From: Anaerolineae bacterium
Lineage (GTDB): Bacteria > Chloroflexota > Anaerolineae > B4-G1 > SLSP01
Assembly: GCA_018055515.1 (NCBI GenBank)
Contig: JAGPHL010000121.1
Coordinates: 1-8,496 of the forward strand
DNA: 8,496 nt
Direction: 5' to 3'
In this document: positions 1-6,869 of the stretch, piece by piece
Layout: every line of letters starts with the position of its first letter
Position numbering within the stretch: the stretch's first letter is position 1
Translations under genes and position numbers: made by a program
The notes under the pieces: generated by a model
Databases searched by the model: none
The model's input: the letters and a program-made list of their open reading frames with translations, nothing else
Told to the model about the DNA's origin: nothing

Positions 1-6
1 CGCGAG

Positions 7-35
7 TTGACGCCAGGGCGCTATAATGTTATCAT
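7..35 (+). promoter_or_regulatory. Candidate sigma70 promoter of the kinase-mgsA-pgi unit
   Basis: TTGACG at 7-12 matches the -35 consensus at five of six bases. It is followed by a 17-bp spacer and TATCAT at 30-35, also five of six. A perfect TATAAT at 22-27 overlaps the spacer, but its -35 partner would fall at or beyond the window edge. A start near 41-43 would give a leader of about 120 nt before the kinase gene. Prediction from sequence only. Confidence 0.55.
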
Positions 36-66
36 GGTAGCATGAATTGTCAGGTGGCTTACCGAT

Positions 67-139
67 GAACGTGAGAACGTGTCCACGTGTGAACGTAATT
101 GATTCGCTTTTTCGCTGACTCGCTGACTGCTGATTCGCT
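67..139 (+). repeat. Two successive degenerate 8-bp tandem repeat tracts in the leader
   Basis: From 67 to 98 there are four 8-bp units of the type gaacgtgt (gaacgtga, gaacgtgt, ccacgtgt, gaacgtaa). From 101 to 139 there are five units of the type gattcgct (gattcgct, ttttcgct, gactcgct, a 7-bp gactgct, gattcgct). The two tracts have unrelated units but the same period. They fill most of the leader between the predicted promoter and the kinase ribosome site. Within the first tract, ACGTG (77-81) and CACGT (84-88) form a short inverted repeat. Function unknown. Confidence 0.75.
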
Positions 140-160
140 GATCTCTATTAAGGAGCCCTC

Positions 161-1243
161 ATGAACGCTGACCTCAATATTCCACAAGCGGGGACGTTGG
201 ATTTGCTCTCCCTCGGCGCGCTGGTGCATCGAGTGGACCCGGGCGCGATCCCCTTTCGCAAGTCTGCCCACTGGACGGTGCACGTCAGCGGCGGCGAGTA
301 CAACGTCGCCGCTAATCTGGCGGATTGTTTCCAGCTGCGCACCGGCATCGTCACGGCGATGGTGGATTACCCGATTGGCGATCTCATCGCCGAGCGGGTG
401 CGCGCGATGGGCGTGCGTCCGTTCTACAAACATTTCGCGCACAACGGCGTGAACGGCCCGAACATGGCGACGGTGTACAGCGACCGGGGGTACGGGGTAC
501 GCGCGCCTGTCGTTTTCTACAACCGCGCCAATGAGGCGGCGGCCCAACTCAAGCCGGGCGACTTTGACTGGCCGGCGCTCATGGCGGAGGGCGTGCGCTG
601 GTTCCATAGCGGCGGCATCTTCGCCGCGCTCTCCGAGACTACGGGCGAAGTAATCATCGAGGCGATGCAGGCGGCCAGGGCCGCGGGCGCGGTCACCTCA
701 TTCGATCTGAACTACCGCGCCAAGCTGTGGAACCTCTGGGGCGGACCGGCGAAGGCGCAGTCCGTGATCCAGCGCATCGTCGAACACGTGGACGTGTTGG
801 TCGGCAATGAGGAGGATTTGCAGCTGGGCCTCGGCATCGCCGGGCCGAACATCGTGGCGCAGTCCAGCCTCGATCCGAGCGTGTTCTTGGGGATGATTGA
901 CCAGGTCGTGGCCCGGTACCCGCAGGTGAAAGTGGTCGCCACGACGTTGCGGGAGGTGCATTCGACCAACCACCACACCTGGAGCGCGGTCGCCTGGATG
1001 AACGGACAGACGTACACCGCGCCGACGGTCGAGCTGGAGGTCCTGGATCGCGTCGGCGGCGGGGACGGCTTTGCGGCGGGACTGTTCTACGGCTTGCTGA
1101 CCGGCGCGGAGCCGCAGGAGGCGGTCAACCTCGGTTGGGCACATGGCGCATTGCTGACCACTTTCCCTGGCGACACCACCATGGCGACGCTGGAGCAGGT
1201 GCGGGCCTTCGCCAGAGGCGGTTCGGCTCGCATCCAGCGCTGA
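161..1243 (+). CDS. kdgK: 2-keto-3-deoxygluconate kinase, PfkB (ribokinase-like) family
   Basis: The 360-residue protein is a cytoplasmic PfkB-family sugar kinase. It is predicted to phosphorylate 2-dehydro-3-deoxygluconate to KDPG for the Entner-Doudoroff pathway. The N-terminal PfkB signature is GGEYNVAANLA (44-53 region). The C-terminal signature is DRVGGGDGFAAG (296-307), with D302 as the expected catalytic base in the anion-hole motif. KDG-kinase-like features are the DLNYRAKLW segment (182-190), NEED (216-219), TTLREVHS (261-268) and PGDTTMATLE near the C-terminus. GGGD instead of the commoner GAGD is usual in this subgroup, as I recall it. The start is fixed by AAGGAG at 150-155, five bases before the ATG. 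It is the first gene of a three-gene unit, 57 bp before mgsA. No KDPG aldolase or dehydratase lies in the window. A kinase for another 2-keto sugar acid or a ketohexose is possible but less likely. Confidence 0.87.
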   Translation: MNADLNIPQAGTLDLLSLGALVHRVDPGAIPFRKSAHWTVHVSGGEYNVAANLADCFQLRTGIVTAMVDYPIGDLIAERVRAMGVRPFYKHFAHNGVNGPNMATVYSDRGYGVRAPVVFYNRANEAAAQLKPGDFDWPALMAEGVRWFHSGGIFAALSETTGEVIIEAMQAARAAGAVTSFDLNYRAKLWNLWGGPAKAQSVIQRIVEHVDVLVGNEEDLQLGLGIAGPNIVAQSSLDPSVFLGMIDQVVARYPQVKVVATTLREVHSTNHHTWSAVAWMNGQTYTAPTVELEVLDRVGGGDGFAAGLFYGLLTGAEPQEAVNLGWAHGALLTTFPGDTTMATLEQVRAFARGGSARIQR

Positions 1244-1248
1244 CGGGG

Positions 1249-1283
1249 ATGTCTCGCACAGGACATGTCTCGCACAGGACATG
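1249..1283 (+). repeat. Perfect 16-bp tandem duplication between kdgK and mgsA
   Basis: The 16-bp unit atgtctcgcacaggac occurs at 1249-1264 and again at 1265-1280, followed by the first three bases of a third copy (1281-1283). It occupies most of the 57-bp gap between the kinase stop and the mgsA start. The second copy carries an ATG in frame with mgsA, but that ATG has no ribosome site. Two identical copies point to recent slippage or duplication. Confidence 0.9.
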
Positions 1284-1300
1284 AAGGAAAGGAGCCTCAG

Positions 1301-1867
1301 ATGAACTACACCACGCGAATGATCCCTCAAAAAAAGCGGATTGCCCTGGTAGCGCACGACAACAAGAAGCAAGATCTCCTGGAATGGGCGCGCTGGAACC
1401 GGGCGCTGCTGGTAGAGCACGAGCTGTATGCCACAGGCACGACGGGCAGGTTGCTCGAAGAGGTTTTGGGAACCCCGGTCCACAAGTTTCAGAGCGGGCC
1501 TCTGGGAGGAGATCAGCAGGTCGGCGCCAAGATCGCGGAAGGCGACATTGACTTCATGATCTTCTTTTGGGATCCCCTGTCGCCGCAACCGCACGACACC
1601 GATGTGAAGGCGTTGCTGCGCATCGCCGTGGTGTGGAACATCCCCGTCGCCTGCAATCGCGCCACGGCAGATTTTATGATCTCCTCGTCGCTCATGAACG
1701 GCGAATACCAGCGGCTCATCATGGACTATCAGCCCTACCGGGAGCGGCAGGTCGAGGCGTTGGTAGAGGATAAAATGCAGGAGTGGGAGGCCGAGGCCGA
1801 AACCGCATCCGCCACCCGCGAGCCGGACGAGGTAGAGGACGAAACGCTCACGCAAGAACACGGATGA
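1301..1867 (+). CDS. mgsA: Methylglyoxal synthase
   Basis: This cytoplasmic lyase converts dihydroxyacetone phosphate to methylglyoxal and phosphate, the entry to the methylglyoxal bypass of lower glycolysis. The protein has 188 residues. Residues 1-150 align without gaps to my recollection of the 152-residue E. coli enzyme. The key residues fall at the same numbers: H19 and D20 (ALVAHD), the phosphate loop ATGTTG (44-49), D71 in SGPLGGDQQVG, D91 in FFWDP, and H98 and D101 in PHDTDVK. The start at 1301 is preferred over an in-frame ATG at 1265 because AAGGAAAGGAG lies just upstream and the family N-terminus begins there. Residues 151-188 are an extra acidic tail, with about 14 Asp or Glu of 38 and no recognisable domain. 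It sits between the KDG kinase and phosphoglucose isomerase genes with the same orientation. In E. coli the enzyme is inhibited by phosphate; the same is likely here but not shown. Confidence 0.95.
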   Translation: MNYTTRMIPQKKRIALVAHDNKKQDLLEWARWNRALLVEHELYATGTTGRLLEEVLGTPVHKFQSGPLGGDQQVGAKIAEGDIDFMIFFWDPLSPQPHDTDVKALLRIAVVWNIPVACNRATADFMISSSLMNGEYQRLIMDYQPYRERQVEALVEDKMQEWEAEAETASATREPDEVEDETLTQEHG

Positions 1868-1880
1868 ACACAGCTCACCT

Positions 1881-1920
1881 ATTACCCATCCCCCCATTAC
1901 CCATTACCCACCCATTAAGG
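1881..1920 (+). repeat. Heptamer attaccc repeat tract ahead of pgi
   Basis: attaccc occurs at 1881-1887, 1896-1902 and 1903-1909, with C-rich imperfect spacers, and a final attaagg at 1914-1920. The last, diverged copy supplies the first part of the pgi Shine-Dalgarno sequence. The tract fills most of the 60-bp gap between mgsA and pgi. No hairpin or promoter is seen here, so read-through from mgsA into pgi is expected. Confidence 0.75.
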
Positions 1921-1923
1921 AGG
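1916..1923 (+). promoter_or_regulatory. Strong Shine-Dalgarno site of pgi
   Basis: TAAGGAGG is a full match to the anti-Shine-Dalgarno core, four bases before the ATG at 1928. The kinase gene has a similar ATTAAGGAG context at 147-155, so both sites share the same ATTAAGGAG string. Confidence 0.8.
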
Positions 1924-1927
1924 CGCT

Positions 1928-3577
1928 ATGTCTGGAGTTGAAACCTTGCCTGCCTGGCAGGCGCTGATCCAACATCAACGGGAAATCGCCGGGCTGCACA
2001 TGCGCGATCTCTTCGCCGCTGACCCGCAGCGCTTCGAGAAATTCTCCTTGCGCCTGGGCGACATCCTGTTCGACTATTCGAAGAATCGCATCACCGAACA
2101 GACCCTGTCGCTGCTCTTGGAGCTGGCGCGACAGGCCGATCTCGCCACCCACATCGCGGCGATGTTCCGCGGCGAGAAGATCAACCTCACCGAGGGCCGC
2201 GCCGTCCTGCACGTCGCCCTGCGGAATCGCTCCAACGAGCCGATCTACGTGGACGGCCAGGACGTGATGCCCGACGTCAACCGCGTCCTGGCCCAAATGC
2301 GCCGCTTCAGCGAGGCCGTCCGTTCGGGCGAGTGGCGGGGTTACACCGGCAAGCCCATCACCGATGTCGTCAACATCGGCATCGGCGGCTCCGATCTCGG
2401 TCCCAAGATGGTGTGCGAGGCGCTCAAGCCCTACGCTCAACCCGGCCTGCGCGTCCATTTCGTCTCCAACGTGGATAGCACGGACCTGGTCGAGACGCTG
2501 CGACATCTCGCCCCCGAAACGACGCTGTTTCTGGTGGCGTCCAAGACCTTCACCACCCAGGAGACGATGACCAACGCTCACTCGGCCCGGCAGTGGTTCC
2601 TCGCTGCGGCGAAGGACGAGGCGCACATCGCCCGGCACTTCGCGGCGATGTCCACCAACACTGCGGCGGTGCGCGCTTTCGGCATTGACCCCGCCAACAT
2701 GTTCGAGTTCTGGGATTGGGTCGGCGGGCGCTATTCGCTCTGGTCGGCGATCGGCCTCTCCATTGCCATCTACCTGGGCATGGACCACTTCGAGGCGTTG
2801 CTCGCCGGCGCGCACCGGGTGGATCAGCATTTCCGCACCGCGCCCTTCGAGCAGAACATCCCCGTCATCATGGGGCTGCTGGGGATCTGGTACAACAACT
2901 TCTTCGGCGCCGAGTCCCACGCCATTCTGCCCTATGACCAGTATTTGATGTACTTCCCGGCCTACTTCCAGCAAGGCGATATGGAGAGCAACGGCAAGAG
3001 CGTCACCCGGCAGGGCGAGCCGGTGACCGTCTCCACCGGCCCCGTCATCTGGGGACAACCCGGCACCAACGGCCAGCACGCCTTCTATCAGCTCCTCCAT
3101 CAGGGCACCAAACTTGTCCCCTGCGATTTCCTGGCGGCGGCGCAGAGCCACAATCCCCTGGGCGAGCATCACCCGATTCTGCTCTCCAATTACCTGGCGC
3201 AGACCGAGGCGCTGATGCGGGGCAAGACGCCCGAGGAGGCGCGCGCCGAACTGCTGGCCGAGGGCCATTCTGGCGCGCAGCTCGAGCTGCTGGTCGCCGC
3301 CAAGACCTTCCCCGGTAACCGCCCCACCAACTCGTTCCTCTATCCCAAATTGACCCCGGAGGTCCTCGGCGCGTTGATTGCACTCTACGAGCACAAAATC
3401 TTCACGCAGGGCGTGATCTGGAACATCAACTCCTTCGACCAGATGGGCGTGGAGCTCGGCAAGCAGCTGGCGAAGCGCATCTTGCCGGAGCTGACCCGCG
3501 AGGGGGAGGTGACGACCCACGACGCCTCGACCAATGGACTGCTGAACGCCCTCAAATCCATGAGGCGCGGCGCGTGA
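1928..3577 (+). CDS. pgi: Glucose-6-phosphate isomerase
   Basis: This cytoplasmic enzyme interconverts glucose 6-phosphate and fructose 6-phosphate in glycolysis and gluconeogenesis. The 549-residue protein has the same length as the E. coli type. Family motifs run in order: NIGIGGSDLGP (sugar-phosphate loop, about 151-161), SKTFTTQET, VGGRYSLWSAIGL (the first family signature), QGDMESNGKSVT with E353, GTNGQHAFYQ with H384, FPGNRPTN, and GVELGKQLA with K512. E353, H384 and K512 correspond to the catalytic Glu, His and Lys of the superfamily, each two positions lower than in E. coli. The gene is intact with a strong ribosome site. It lies 60 bp after mgsA and is followed by a strong terminator hairpin, so it closes the operon. 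A long open frame runs antisense to it (1904-3595), which is a codon-bias shadow. This is the best supported call in the window. Confidence 0.98.
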   Translation: MSGVETLPAWQALIQHQREIAGLHMRDLFAADPQRFEKFSLRLGDILFDYSKNRITEQTLSLLLELARQADLATHIAAMFRGEKINLTEGRAVLHVALRNRSNEPIYVDGQDVMPDVNRVLAQMRRFSEAVRSGEWRGYTGKPITDVVNIGIGGSDLGPKMVCEALKPYAQPGLRVHFVSNVDSTDLVETLRHLAPETTLFLVASKTFTTQETMTNAHSARQWFLAAAKDEAHIARHFAAMSTNTAAVRAFGIDPANMFEFWDWVGGRYSLWSAIGLSIAIYLGMDHFEALLAGAHRVDQHFRTAPFEQNIPVIMGLLGIWYNNFFGAESHAILPYDQYLMYFPAYFQQGDMESNGKSVTRQGEPVTVSTGPVIWGQPGTNGQHAFYQLLHQGTKLVPCDFLAAAQSHNPLGEHHPILLSNYLAQTEALMRGKTPEEARAELLAEGHSGAQLELLVAAKTFPGNRPTNSFLYPKLTPEVLGALIALYEHKIFTQGVIWNINSFDQMGVELGKQLAKRILPELTREGEVTTHDASTNGLLNALKSMRRGA

Positions 3578-3595
3578 CCGTTGCGATTCCGACAA

Positions 3596-3630
3596 GGGCC
3601 TGGAGCTGGCGCTTCAGGCCCGCTTTCTTT
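3596..3630 (+). terminator. Rho-independent terminator of the kdgK-mgsA-pgi unit
   Basis: GGGCCTG (3596-3602) and CAGGCCC (3615-3621) are perfect 7-bp arms. The inner bases GAGC and GCTT extend the stem to 11 pairs, one of them G-U, leaving a TGGC tetraloop (3607-3610). The stem is followed by GCTTTCTTT. It starts 18 bases after the pgi stop. The T tract is interrupted, but the stem is strong. Confidence 0.75.
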
Positions 3631-3656
3631 GCCTTGCGGGGACTGTCCTTGCGCAT

Positions 3657-3684
3657 TTGCCCGCTCGCCGGGCGGCGGTATAAC
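3657..3684 (+). promoter_or_regulatory. Promoter of the polymerase gene, predicted leaderless
   Basis: TTGCCC at 3657-3662, a 16-bp spacer and TATAAC at 3679-3684 form a good -35/-10 pair. Only seven bases separate TATAAC from the ATG at 3692, so transcription should start on or within two bases of the start codon. No Shine-Dalgarno sequence lies between them. The promoter sits just after the pgi terminator, so this gene is expected to be transcribed separately. Confidence 0.65.
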
Positions 3685-3691
3685 CTGGCTT

Positions 3692-6600
3692 ATGACACCG
3701 TTCACGCACCTGCACGTCCATTCGCGCTACACGCTGTTGGGCGCGACCCCCTCGGTTGAGGAGCTCGCCGCGCGCGCCGCCGCGGAGGGCCTGACGCATC
3801 TCGCGCTCACCGACACGCTCGCACTCTACGGCGCGGTCGCTTTTGCCCGGGCCTGTCGCTCCGTGGCCGTGCAGCCCATCATCGGCATGACCCTGCCCCT
3901 CGCCTGGCCCGCCGACTTGTTGCCGCTTCCAGACGGCGAGGCGCCCGGCCTGCTCGTGCTGCTGGCCACCGGCCCCGAGGGCTACCGTTCCCTGTGCCGC
4001 ATCTCCTCGCTGGTGCAGGGCAGTCCTGACCGCGAGGCTTTCTTCCGTCATGGCGTGCCGTTGACGGATTTGCGCGAGGCCACGGTCGGCCTGATCGCAC
4101 TTTCGGGGGGACGGCGCGGCTGGATCGAACGCTGCCTCCGTGCGGAGGCCGAGCCGCTGGCGCATCGCATCGCCGCGCGGTTGGCGGGTCTCTTCGAGGA
4201 GAACTTCTACCTGAGCCTGGAGCTGCACGGCGCGGCGGACGAGGCCGTCGCCCGGGAGGTGAGCCGGTTGGGGGCGCGGTTGGGTGTGGCGACGGTCGCC
4301 GTGCAGCCCGTCTACAGCCTCACGCCAGAGGATAAGCCGCGATTGCGCCTGCTGACGGCGATTCGCTGTAACTGTCCGCTCGCAGCGGTCCCGCCGGAGG
4401 CCCTGCCCGACGGCGGCGTCGCGGCGGTGGAGGATCACTGGCTCTCCCCGACGGAGGTGACGCAGCGCTTCGCCGCCTTCCCCGAAGCGGTGGCGCGCGC
4501 GGGGACGTTGGCCGCGGCCTGCGCCGAGGCGTTGCCCACCGGCGCGCGGATCTGGCCCGCATGTTCCCTTCCGGCGGGATTATCGCCCGAAGCGGCCCTG
4601 GCCGAAGGGGCGCGCGCCGGTTTCGCGGCGCGTTTTGGCGCCTCGGCCCCTCCGGCGGGCCACGCTCGCCTGGAGCGGGAGCTCGAAGTCATCTGCCATC
4701 AGGGCTACGCGCCCCTCTTTTTGGTCGTCGCCGACATCGTGCGCTACGCTCGCGAGCGCGAGATCCCCGTGAGCACGCGGGGCAGCGTGGCGAACTCGCT
4801 CGTGGCGTATTGCCTGGGCATCACCACGGTGGATCCCCTCGCCCACGCGCTGCTTTTCGAGCGCTTCCTCAGCCCGGCGCGGCGCGATCCGCCCGACATT
4901 GACCTGGATTTCTGCAGTCGCCGCCGCGATGAGGTGCTCGACTACGTCCGCACCACGTATGGCGCTGACCGGGTGGCGTTGGTGGGCGCGCTGAGCACGC
5001 TGCAGCTGCGGTCGGCGGCGCGCGAGGCCGCGAAGGCTTATGGACTGGACGAAAGCGCGCTCAAACGACTGCTGGCGGTCTTGCCGCGCTCCTTCCATCC
5101 CCGCTGGCTGCCTGACGCGCGCACGCCGGAGGAGGTGCTCGCGGCCATCGAGGAGCCGCGCCTGCGTGAGGTGGCCCGCGCCGCCTACAGCATCACCGAT
5201 TTCCCCGACCATCTCAGCGTTCATGCGGGCGGTATCGTCATCACCCCCGGCCCGTTGACCGATTACCTGCCGCTGCAAGGGTCGCCCAAGGGCTTTCTGG
5301 TGACGCAATTCGATCACGGCGATGTCGAGGCTCTCGGCGTCGCCAAGATGGACTTGCTGGGTGTGCGCGCTCTGACGGTGCTCAGCGATGCGGCCGAACT
5401 GGTACGCCGCGATAGCGATCCTGCCTTTCGCCTCACGGAAATCCCCCTCGATGATCCGGAGACGGCGGCATTGCTGGCGCGGGGTGACACGATTGGCGTC
5501 TTCCAGTGCGATTCCGAGGGCGCGCGGCGCACTTTATGCAAGTTGCGGGCCCAAACCATCGCCGATCTGGCGATTGCCAACGCCTTCTTCAAGCCCGGCC
5601 CGGCGACGGGCGGCATGGCGGAGGCGTTCGTGCGCCGCTATCGGGGCGAGGAGCGCGTGACGTATCTGCATCCGGCGCTCAAGCCGATATTGGAGCCGAC
5701 CCGGGGCGTGTTGATCTTCCAGGAGCAAATCCTGCGGGTAGCGACGGAAATCGCCGGGTTGAGCTGGGCGCAGGCGGATCATCTCCGACGGGGGATGAGC
5801 AAGATGAACCCGGAGGCGATGGCTCAGATGCAGCGGGATTTCGAGGCCGGCTGTCAGCGTCCGCCGCCCGACGGCCCGGGGTTGAGCGCGGAGCAGGCGC
5901 GGCGCCTGTGGCAGCAGGTCGAGGTCTTCGCCGGGTATGGTTTCAATCAGGGGCACGCCACGGCCTACGCCGACGTGAGCTACCGTTCGGCCTACCTCAA
6001 GACGCACTGGCCGGCCGCTTTTTTCTGCGCTCGCCTGCAGGATTGGGGGGGCTATCACCATCCGGCGGTCTACATGGCGGAGGCCGTGCGCTGGGGCGTT
6101 GCAGTGCGTCCGCCGCACGTGAACGCGAGCGCCGGGCGCCCGGTGCTCGCCTGGGAAGATGGGCGCCCCGTGATCTGGTTGGGCCTGCGGCTGATTTCCG
6201 ATTTACGGGGACGTTCGCTGGGGGCGCTGCTGGCGGCGCGCCAGGACGGTCCTTTCGTGGACTTGCGGGATGTGCTGGCGCGTGTTCCTCTGCAGGAACT
6301 GGAGATCTTGCATCTGATTCAGGCGGGGGCGCTCGATGGGCTGGGGTCGAGTCGCGCTGCCCTGCTGGCGGAGCTGCGCGAGATTCGTCGCGGGGGCAGC
6401 GCGCGCCAATTGCCGCTCCTGGCGCTGGAAAGCGACGTCGCGCCGGAGACGCTGGCGCAGCGTCTGGCGTGGGAGCGCGCGGTGATGGGGTATCCGCTCG
6501 CTACCTTGCAAGCGTGGCTGCCGCAGCTGCGCGCGGCGCACGGAGACGCGCTGCCGCTCGCGGACCTGGCAGAACGGCAGCGCGTGCGAACGCTGGGGGT

Positions 6601-6790
6601 GCGCCTTCCCGGCTGGAGTCGCGGGCCGGACTTCTTCCTCTGGGACGGCGCGACCTGGCTGCTGGCGAAACTCCCCCCCAAACAGCCGCTCCCGCCCGCG
6701 TGGGAACCGCTTCTCATCACCGGCGTGCGTCAGACCGACGGGTGGGGCATGGCCTGGCTGCAGCTGGAGACGTGGCAGGCCGAATCGTGA
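3692..6790 (+). CDS. C-family DNA polymerase III alpha subunit, DnaE-like (short, degenerate PHP)
   Basis: The 1032-residue protein is a template-directed DNA polymerase acting in replication or damage-tolerant synthesis. An N-terminal PHP domain (about 3-230) starts HLHVHS and is followed by the palm with PDIDLDF (D402, D404) and KMDLLG (D554). These are the three catalytic aspartates, close to E. coli D401, D403 and D555. Fingers and DNA-contact motifs follow: GVFQCDSEG, FFKPGP, LIFQEQ, LRRGMSKM and FAGYGFNQGHATAYA. A helix-hairpin-helix region (about 860-890) and a shortened OB-like end (about 960-1027) close the protein. E. coli DnaE is about 1160 residues, so this one is short. Most PHP metal ligands are missing. 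STRGSVANS and the PHP start resemble error-prone DnaE2/ImuC, while LRRGMSKM resembles DnaE. The ATG at 3692 is chosen because homology starts there and a promoter abuts it; an upstream in-frame ATG at 3581 runs through the terminator. It stands alone with no imuA/imuB neighbour. Family certain, subtype uncertain. Confidence 0.93.
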   Translation: MTPFTHLHVHSRYTLLGATPSVEELAARAAAEGLTHLALTDTLALYGAVAFARACRSVAVQPIIGMTLPLAWPADLLPLPDGEAPGLLVLLATGPEGYRSLCRISSLVQGSPDREAFFRHGVPLTDLREATVGLIALSGGRRGWIERCLRAEAEPLAHRIAARLAGLFEENFYLSLELHGAADEAVAREVSRLGARLGVATVAVQPVYSLTPEDKPRLRLLTAIRCNCPLAAVPPEALPDGGVAAVEDHWLSPTEVTQRFAAFPEAVARAGTLAAACAEALPTGARIWPACSLPAGLSPEAALAEGARAGFAARFGASAPPAGHARLERELEVICHQGYAPLFLVVADIVRYAREREIPVSTRGSVANSLVAYCLGITTVDPLAHALLFERFLSPARRDPPDIDLDFCSRRRDEVLDYVRTTYGADRVALVGALSTLQLRSAAREAAKAYGLDESALKRLLAVLPRSFHPRWLPDARTPEEVLAAIEEPRLREVARAAYSITDFPDHLSVHAGGIVITPGPLTDYLPLQGSPKGFLVTQFDHGDVEALGVAKMDLLGVRALTVLSDAAELVRRDSDPAFRLTEIPLDDPETAALLARGDTIGVFQCDSEGARRTLCKLRAQTIADLAIANAFFKPGPATGGMAEAFVRRYRGEERVTYLHPALKPILEPTRGVLIFQEQILRVATEIAGLSWAQADHLRRGMSKMNPEAMAQMQRDFEAGCQRPPPDGPGLSAEQARRLWQQVEVFAGYGFNQGHATAYADVSYRSAYLKTHWPAAFFCARLQDWGGYHHPAVYMAEAVRWGVAVRPPHVNASAGRPVLAWEDGRPVIWLGLRLISDLRGRSLGALLAARQDGPFVDLRDVLARVPLQELEILHLIQAGALDGLGSSRAALLAELREIRRGGSARQLPLLALESDVAPETLAQRLAWERAVMGYPLATLQAWLPQLRAAHGDALPLADLAERQRVRTLGVRLPGWSRGPDFFLWDGATWLLAKLPPKQPLPPAWEPLLITGVRQTDGWGMAWLQLETWQAES

Positions 6791-6851
6791 GCCGTGAGAA
6801 GTGAGCCGTGAGTCGTGAGACGGCTTCCTACTTCCTACTTCCTACTTCCTA
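6789..6851 (+). repeat. Two adjoining 7-bp tandem repeat tracts between convergent genes
   Basis: Five 7-bp units of the type gagccgt run from 6789 to 6823 (gagccgt, gagaagt, gagccgt, gagtcgt, gagacgg). Four perfect copies of cttccta run from 6824 to 6851, and a decayed C/T-rich tail continues to about 6869. The first unit starts inside the polymerase stop codon. The tracts fill the whole 79-bp gap between the polymerase gene and the convergent decarboxylase gene. Confidence 0.88.
6804..6825. terminator. Weak hairpin between convergent genes, possible bidirectional terminator
   Basis: AGCCGT (6804-6809) and ACGGCT (6820-6825) are 6-bp arms around a 10-base loop, formed by repeat units. On the + strand a pyrimidine-rich tract (TCCTACTTCC) follows, and on the - strand there is no T run. 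The stem is short, so this may be only a by-product of the repeats. Confidence 0.3.
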
Positions 6852-6869
6852 CTCCCCTACTTCTCCCTT

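Noticed and set aside
42..118. Small leader frames at 42-68 and 65-118 overlapping as ATGA, a possible leader peptide
   Set aside because: No ribosome site precedes either. The codons follow the repeat units, and the overlap is likely chance.
67..139. CRISPR-like array
   Set aside because: Units are 7-8 bp with no unique spacers, and no cas gene is present, so these are simple tandem repeats.
698..1897. 399-codon - strand frame opposite kdgK and mgsA
   Set aside because: It spans two well-supported + strand genes and the gap between them; composition is typical of a shadow frame.
1904..3595. 563-codon open frame on the - strand opposite pgi
   Set aside because: The + strand encodes a complete, unmistakable phosphoglucose isomerase. 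The antisense frame is a GC-rich codon-bias shadow with no recognisable domain and no ribosome site.
3581..3691. Upstream extension of the polymerase to an ATG at 3581
   Set aside because: It would translate through the terminator hairpin and the promoter, and the extra 37 residues do not resemble the family N-terminus.
5506..6804. 432-codon + strand frame inside the polymerase gene
   Set aside because: It is out of frame with a clear DnaE-family protein; the translation is Gly, Ala and Arg-rich low-complexity sequence with no motif.
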